DNA of 36,514 bases. Origin: CAZXVW01 sp964644025 (lineage in GTDB: Bacteria > Acidobacteriota > Terriglobia > Bryobacterales > Bryobacteraceae). Position 1 is the stretch's first letter. Every line of letters starts with the position of its first letter. The position numbers and the translations under genes are program-made. The notes under the pieces were generated by a model, which searched no databases, was not told where the DNA came from, and saw nothing but the letters and a program-made list of their open reading frames with translations. Where the stretch lies: NCBI GenBank assembly GCA_964644025.1, contig CAZXVW010000016.1, positions 1 to 36,514 of the forward strand, given 5' to 3'. Of this stretch, positions 32,405-36,514 are shown piece after piece.

Positions 32405-33361
32405 ATGCGGAAGGAATTGTTCCACCGTCACCCGGCGAACCCGGTGCTGACGGCCAAAGACATCCCGTACCCGGCGGCCGCGGTCTTCAACGCCGGGGCG
32501 GCGATCGTGGACGGAGAAACGCTGCTGCTGGTGCGCGTGGAAGATCAGCGCGGCATTTCCCATTTGACGGTGGCGCGCAGCAAAGACGGGCTTACCGGCT
32601 GGCGACTGGACCCAGAGCCGTCTCTGGTGCCCGAACCGGAACGCTACCCGGAAGAGAAGTGGGGAATCGAGGACCCGCGCATCAGCCCGCTCGGCGAGAC
32701 CGGCCGCTGGGCGGTCGTCTACACTTCTTACGGGGAGGCCGGGCCCCTGGTTTCCCTGGCGACCACGCGCGATTTTCGCACCTTCCGGCGTCACGGCGCC
32801 ATCCTGCCGCCGGAAAACAAAGACGCCGCCCTGTTTCCGGTTTCCTTCGGCGGAAGCTGGCTTCTGCTCCACCGGCCGGTTCCCCGGATGCCGGGCGCCG
32901 GAGCGCATATCTGGCTTGCCCGCTCGCCGGACCTGGAGCACTGGGGTGGTCACCGCCGGCTGCTGGCGGCGCGTCGCGGCGGCTGGTGGGACGCCGACAA
33001 GATCGGGGCCTCGGCGCCGCCGCTGGAGACTGGGCGAGGGTGGTTGCTGCTGTATCACGGGGTCCGGGACACGGTGAGCGGCGCCATCTACCGCCAGGGA
33101 CTGGCGTTGCTGGACCGCGAGGACCCGGCGCGCGTGCTGGCTCGTTCGCCCGAATGGGTCTTCGGGCCGGAGAGAACGTACGAACGGTCCGGCGACGTCG
33201 GCAACGTCGTGTTTTCCTGCGGCTGGACGCTGGCGGGGAAGCAAGTCCGGATGTATTACGGGGCCGCTGACACGGCGATCTGCGTGGCGACGGCGAATGT
33301 GGAGGAGTTGATCGACTGGCTGGAGAAACACGGCTCGGGCGGCCGGAGGGACTGCCCGTGA
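32405..33361 (+). CDS. GH130 glycoside phosphorylase/hydrolase, first paralogue
   Basis: The 318-residue protein is a five-bladed-propeller GH130 enzyme, a family of beta-mannoside phosphorylases (mannosyl-glucose, beta-1,4- and beta-1,2-mannooligosaccharide types) with some hydrolases. The catalytic Asp is expected at D90 in GIEDPRI. Other family blocks are NPVLTAKDIPYP near the N-terminus, NKDAALFPVSFGG (138-150), R157 in HRP, K199 in DKIGASAPP, and H218 in LLLYHG; the basic ones lie around phosphate in known structures, as I recall, which favours phosphorolysis. There is no signal peptide, so it acts inside the cell. Its TGA overlaps the GTG of the next GT4 gene by 4 nt. Which mannoside it cleaves cannot be read from the sequence. 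Confidence 0.9.
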   Translation: MRKELFHRHPANPVLTAKDIPYPAAAVFNAGAAIVDGETLLLVRVEDQRGISHLTVARSKDGLTGWRLDPEPSLVPEPERYPEEKWGIEDPRISPLGETGRWAVVYTSYGEAGPLVSLATTRDFRTFRRHGAILPPENKDAALFPVSFGGSWLLLHRPVPRMPGAGAHIWLARSPDLEHWGGHRRLLAARRGGWWDADKIGASAPPLETGRGWLLLYHGVRDTVSGAIYRQGLALLDREDPARVLARSPEWVFGPERTYERSGDVGNVVFSCGWTLAGKQVRMYYGAADTAICVATANVEELIDWLEKHGSGGRRDCP

Positions 33362-34386
33362 AAATCGCCATGCTTGCGCCCATCGCCTGGCGCACGCCCC
33401 CGCGGCACTACGGACCGTGGGAAAACGTGGTGTCCTTGCTCACCGAAGGGCTGGTCGATCGGGGTCTGGACGTGACCTTGTTCGCCACCGCGGATTCGGT
33501 GACCCGGGCGAAGCTGCACGCGGTGTGCCCGCGCGGATACGAGGAAGACCCGGATATCGAACCGAAGGTCTGGGAGTGCCTCCACATCTCCGAGCTGTTC
33601 GAACACGGTGACGAGTTCGATCTGATCCACAACCATTTCGACTTCCTCCCACTCACTTACACCGCCATGACGCGGACGCCGGTCCTGACCACGATCCACG
33701 GCTTCAGCTCCCCGCGTATCCTTCCGGTGTACAAGAAATATAACCGGCGCGTGCATTACGTCTCGATCAGTGATGCGGACCGCAGCCCGGAACTGGACTA
33801 CATTGCCACCGTGCACCACGGAATCGACCTGGCTCGCTTCACTCTTCGCGAACAGCCAGACGACTACCTCTTGTTCTTCGGCCGGTTTCACCCGGAAAAG
33901 GGCGCCCGCGTGGCGATCGACATCGCCCGGCGCACCGGCCGCAAGCTCGTCATGGCGGGCATCATCCAGGACCGCGAGTATTTTGCCCGGGAGGTCGAGC
34001 CGTGGATCGACGGGACCACGGTGGCTTACGTTGGCAGCGCGGGCCCGGAGAAACGGGACCGGCTGTTGGGGGGCGCCTGGGCGCTGCTCCACCTGATCAG
34101 CTTCGACGAACCGTTCGGCCTGTCCGTGGTGGAAGCGCAGGCTTGCGGAACCCCGGTAGTCGCGATCGACCGCGGCAGCATGCCGGAAGTGATCGATGAC
34201 GGCCGCACGGGGTTTCTTTGCCGGGACCTGGACGAGGCGGTGGCGGCGCTGGAACGCGTTCCGGCCATCGACCGGGCCGGCTGCCGCCGCTGGGTGGAGG
34301 AGCGCTTCAGCGCCGCCCGGATGGTCACGGACTACATTCGCGTCTACGAACGCGTGCTGGCGGGCGCACCCGCCGCCAAGGAGTGA
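33358..34386 (+). CDS. GT4 glycosyltransferase, canonical
   Basis: The 342-residue cytoplasmic enzyme is a standard retaining GT-B glycosyltransferase of family GT4. It has a full EX7E motif, E251 to E259 in EPFGLSVVEA, the basic nucleotide-sugar site GRFHPEKG with R176 and K181, HNHFDFLPL near residue 91, VHHGIDL and a MPEVIDDGRTGFL donor-loop segment. It differs from the other two transferases of the operon, which lack the second Glu. The GTG start overlaps the preceding GH130 stop as GTGA, a sign of coupled translation. The unknown membrane-anchored gene follows after 3 nt. Donor could be GDP-mannose by context, but this is inference. Confidence 0.93.
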   Translation: MKIAMLAPIAWRTPPRHYGPWENVVSLLTEGLVDRGLDVTLFATADSVTRAKLHAVCPRGYEEDPDIEPKVWECLHISELFEHGDEFDLIHNHFDFLPLTYTAMTRTPVLTTIHGFSSPRILPVYKKYNRRVHYVSISDADRSPELDYIATVHHGIDLARFTLREQPDDYLLFFGRFHPEKGARVAIDIARRTGRKLVMAGIIQDREYFAREVEPWIDGTTVAYVGSAGPEKRDRLLGGAWALLHLISFDEPFGLSVVEAQACGTPVVAIDRGSMPEVIDDGRTGFLCRDLDEAVAALERVPAIDRAGCRRWVEERFSAARMVTDYIRVYERVLAGAPAAKE

Positions 34387-34389
34387 GAG

Positions 34390-35457
34390 ATGAGTGGCTT
34401 CGGCCTGGACGACCTTTTTTGGGCCACGGTGGTACTGATCTTTGTCGTGACGCTGGCGGCCGCGCTGGTGCGGCGCCTGCGCCGCGACCGCTGTCTCCGC
34501 CTGATGCACGATTTTCACGTCACGGTGCTCACGCCGGGCCGGACCGCACTGTGGGGCGACATGATGGTTTTCAGCAACGGCGCGCACCTGGTGTTCGATT
34601 CCGCTCTCGCCGGCGCCGGCGGCGACGCGAAGACCGGCGCCCTGCTTTACCAGGACGAGATCGCCCAGGCGGTGGCGGTTTGCCGCACAGTCTGGGGCCT
34701 GACCACGGAGGAACTGGCCGAGCGCCAGCGGCAAATCCGCCGGAGCATCGACCCACCCCTGTGGCGCCGGACCGGCCGCGCCGTCGGCAACTTCCTGAAC
34801 CTGGTCCGGGACGCCGTAGTGAACACGCTGAGCCTGCTGGCCGGCCGGGTCACCGGCCGGAGTCCGTGGGCCACGGCGGTGAAAGGACAAACCGGCCGGA
34901 TCACAGAACTGGGCGGTTCGCTGGTGGACGTGGTGGCCAACGCTTACGAGCCGCTGCTCGAGCGGCTCATCGGGAAGCCGGTGGTGCTCGAGCTTCACCT
35001 TCCGGACGGAGCCCCCGTGGCGGTTATGGAGTTCGCCGGCTACCTGGTGGATTACAACGCTACCTTTGTCGCTGTCTTCAACCCGCAACACGAGGAAACT
35101 GATGCCTTCACGATCGAGGCGCGGGAAAGCACGGAGCAGCAAGGGTGCCGTGTCGCGTTGAGCCCGGACACGGTGTCGATCAGCCCCGCTGGTGCCGATC
35201 CACTGGTAGTGCGCCGGCTGGTCATGGGGACTGTGACGGCGGATCTGGGAGTCGCCCTGCTGCCGGGACACCAGTTGCGCCTGCGCCGCCGCGGAGCGGC
35301 CCCGGTGCAGGTGGAGGGGTTCCGTTCCCCGCGCCTGGACCTGGTTTGTCCGCGCGCCCGGGCCAGGGTTCGCTACAGCGGCGGAGCGCCCGCCTCGCGC
35401 CGGGCCGGCTGGAGCGGGACGGCACCGGAAACCATGACGGCCCAGGAGGATTCATGA
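34390..35457 (+). CDS. Membrane-anchored protein of unknown function in GT4/GH130 operon
   Basis: I do not recognise this 355-residue protein. It has one N-terminal membrane helix (about residues 10-27) followed by RRLRRDR, so the bulk should face the cytoplasm. Residues 40-72 look like a small beta domain (FHVTVLTPGRTALWGDMMVF). Residues about 120-195 are helical and include RAVGNFLNLVRDAVVNTLSLL, and residues 205-330 return to beta strands (PVVLELHLPDGAPVAVMEFAGYLVDYNATFVAVF). No enzyme motif is visible. A strong AAGGAG lies 6 nt before the ATG, and its TGA overlaps the second GH130 start (ATGA). Its place between GT4 and GH130 suggests a scaffold that tethers the enzymes or glycan to the membrane. 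Confidence 0.75.
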   Translation: MSGFGLDDLFWATVVLIFVVTLAAALVRRLRRDRCLRLMHDFHVTVLTPGRTALWGDMMVFSNGAHLVFDSALAGAGGDAKTGALLYQDEIAQAVAVCRTVWGLTTEELAERQRQIRRSIDPPLWRRTGRAVGNFLNLVRDAVVNTLSLLAGRVTGRSPWATAVKGQTGRITELGGSLVDVVANAYEPLLERLIGKPVVLELHLPDGAPVAVMEFAGYLVDYNATFVAVFNPQHEETDAFTIEARESTEQQGCRVALSPDTVSISPAGADPLVVRRLVMGTVTADLGVALLPGHQLRLRRRGAAPVQVEGFRSPRLDLVCPRARARVRYSGGAPASRRAGWSGTAPETMTAQEDS

Positions 35458-36389
35458 CTGGCGAGCCGATTGTCCGGCGCTACGAGCGCAATCCGATTCT
35501 CACGCGGGATCAGGTGCCTTACCCGGTCGAGACGGTGCACAACGCCGCCGTGGTCAAGCACGGGGACCGCTACGTGATGCTGTTTCGCTCGCACCTGCGC
35601 AACGGCCGCTCCATCATCGGGCTGGCCGAGTCCGACGACGGCCTGCGCTTCCGCGTCGACCCGAAGCCGCTGCTCGTGCCGGCCGAGCGGGAGCCGTTCG
35701 CCACTTACGAAGAGTTCGGCGTCGAAGATCCGCGCGTCACCGCGATCGAGGGGGCCTGGTGGATCACCTATAGCGCCTACTCGCGCCACGGCGTCCGGAT
35801 CGCGCTGGCGCGGACGGAGGATTTCCGCCGCATCGAGCGCGTCGCCCTGATCACCCAGGCCGACTACCGCAACGTCGTTCTGTTCCCGGAGAAGATCGGG
35901 GGCCGTTACGCCCGGCTCGATCGCCCGCATTCCGGAATCGCGCCCTGGTCGATCTGGCTCTCCCGGTCCCCCGACCTCATCCATTGGGGCGATTCGCGGA
36001 TCGTCATCCGGCCCGCGCCTTACCACTGGGATGAGATGAAAATCGGTCCCGGCGCCCCTCCCATCGGCACCGCCGCGGGATGGCTGAATATCTATCACGG
36101 CGTTTTCCAGACCATGAATGGAGCGGTGTACCGGCTCGGCGTGGCCCTGCACGAACTGGAAGATCCGGCTCGGGTGCTGGTGGCCGATGACTGGATTCTG
36201 CAGCCGGAAGACCCCTGGGAGCGGACCGGCTACGTTCCGAACGTCGTGTTTACCTGCGGCGCCGTGGCCGAAGCGGACGGGACGCTTAAACTTTATTGGG
36301 GCGGCGCCGATACGGTCCTGTGCGCCGGCTTCGCACGGATCGATGCCCTGGTTGCCCTGTGCCGCGAGAAGCCGCGTCCCGCGCTTTGA
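35454..36389 (+). CDS. GH130 glycoside phosphorylase/hydrolase, second paralogue
   Basis: The 311-residue cytoplasmic protein is a second GH130 family member, clearly diverged from the one at 32405. It keeps NPILTRDQVPYP, the catalytic D92 in GVEDPRV, R139-N140 before VLFPEKIGG, R157 in DRP, K196 in MKIGPGAPP and H215 in IYHG, then a C-terminal YWGGADTVLC. It has RN where the first paralogue has NKD, and lacks the long loop near residue 160, so it may act on a different linkage or chain length. The start ATG lies in ATGA overlapping the stop of the unknown gene, with AGGAGG 4 nt upstream. It is the last gene of the operon in this window. Confidence 0.9.
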   Translation: MTGEPIVRRYERNPILTRDQVPYPVETVHNAAVVKHGDRYVMLFRSHLRNGRSIIGLAESDDGLRFRVDPKPLLVPAEREPFATYEEFGVEDPRVTAIEGAWWITYSAYSRHGVRIALARTEDFRRIERVALITQADYRNVVLFPEKIGGRYARLDRPHSGIAPWSIWLSRSPDLIHWGDSRIVIRPAPYHWDEMKIGPGAPPIGTAAGWLNIYHGVFQTMNGAVYRLGVALHELEDPARVLVADDWILQPEDPWERTGYVPNVVFTCGAVAEADGTLKLYWGGADTVLCAGFARIDALVALCREKPRPAL

Positions 36390-36446
36390 GTCTTCCGCTG
36401 TCAAGAAGAATAATGGCTTGAAAATCATCTGGTTGGCGGCAACAAC

Positions 36447-36471
36447 TAGCACTCCTCCTCCGGGTGTGCTA
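36447..36471. other. Short stem-loop after the operon
   Basis: TAGCAC (36447-36452) pairs with GTGCTA (36466-36471), closing a 13-nt loop, 58 nt after the last stop. It is followed by the AT-rich ATAATATT but no T-run, so it is a weak terminator candidate for the operon at best. The rest of the right edge (36390-36514) shows no gene. Confidence 0.3.
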
Positions 36472-36514
36472 ATAATATTGAGTAGGGTCGGGGTTCCGCC
36501 GGCCCGGATTTCCG

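Noticed and set aside
32405..33361. GH43 or GH32-type five-bladed propeller hydrolase
   Set aside because: The EDPR block together with KIG and YHG blocks is diagnostic for GH130; the N-terminal catalytic Asp patterns of GH43/GH32 are not seen.
33256..35271. 671-codon minus-strand open frame across the GT4/GH130 operon
   Set aside because: It is opposite coupled genes with clear motifs; composition rich in His, Arg, Asp and Gln is typical of antisense frames in GC-rich DNA.
1..36514. CRISPR array, prophage or insertion sequence
   Set aside because: No regularly spaced repeats, transposase, integrase or phage structural motifs were seen on either strand.

Overview
The window is a GC-rich, densely packed piece of a bacterial chromosome. 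Most genes are housekeeping genes of a Gram-negative-type heterotroph: dxr, rseP, feoAB, trxB, thiL, adk, rsmI and a UDP-GlcNAc 2-epimerase. I infer an Acidobacteriota member, perhaps Bryobacteraceae-like. The basis is a secreted protein of a 'LPDFTC' type that I associate with that phylum, small helix-turn-helix proteins, and the abundance of CPBP, DUF4380-like and sialate-O-acetylesterase proteins. No rRNA or tRNA gene, CRISPR array, transposase or phage gene was seen, so the placement is inference only.

Layout. Positions 172-2874 hold a minus-strand set: GHMP sugar kinase, CPBP membrane protease and a secreted BamE-like protein. A PilZ protein (3154-3519) follows, then thiL with a secreted DUF4380-like protein on the minus strand (3586-5499), adk, a MerR-HTH/TPR fusion, the ferrous-iron operon feoAB, and trxB. 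The minus-strand dxr-rseP pair occupies 10597-13137. A 716-bp non-coding gap with hairpins and imperfect repeats comes next. Then come a D-2-hydroxyacid dehydrogenase overlapped at its 3' end by a tiny HTH gene, wecB, a stand-alone ClpB-D2-like AAA+ ATPase, a degenerate JAMM/MPN membrane protein, rsmI and a purine permease.

From 21228 to the right end all genes are on the plus strand: a secreted lineage-type protein, a sialate O-acetylesterase, a TPM-domain protein, a nucleotidyltransferase-like protein, LemA, and a two-gene module (aldehyde dehydrogenase plus FAH-family dehydratase) that looks like the last two steps of oxidative pentose breakdown to 2-oxoglutarate.

The most unusual region is 28851-36389. 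Six genes are packed with gaps of 27 nt or less, or with 4-nt start/stop overlaps: a GT4 glycosyltransferase fused to a probable alpha/alpha-toroid domain, a second GT4-like enzyme, a GH130 mannoside phosphorylase-type enzyme, a canonical GT4, an unknown protein with one N-terminal membrane anchor, and a second, divergent GH130. None of the five enzymes has a visible signal peptide. The set therefore reads as a cytoplasmic, partly membrane-tethered system that both builds and phosphorolytically trims a glycan, possibly mannose-containing. A 7-bp inverted repeat touching a perfect TATAAT lies just upstream and may control it.
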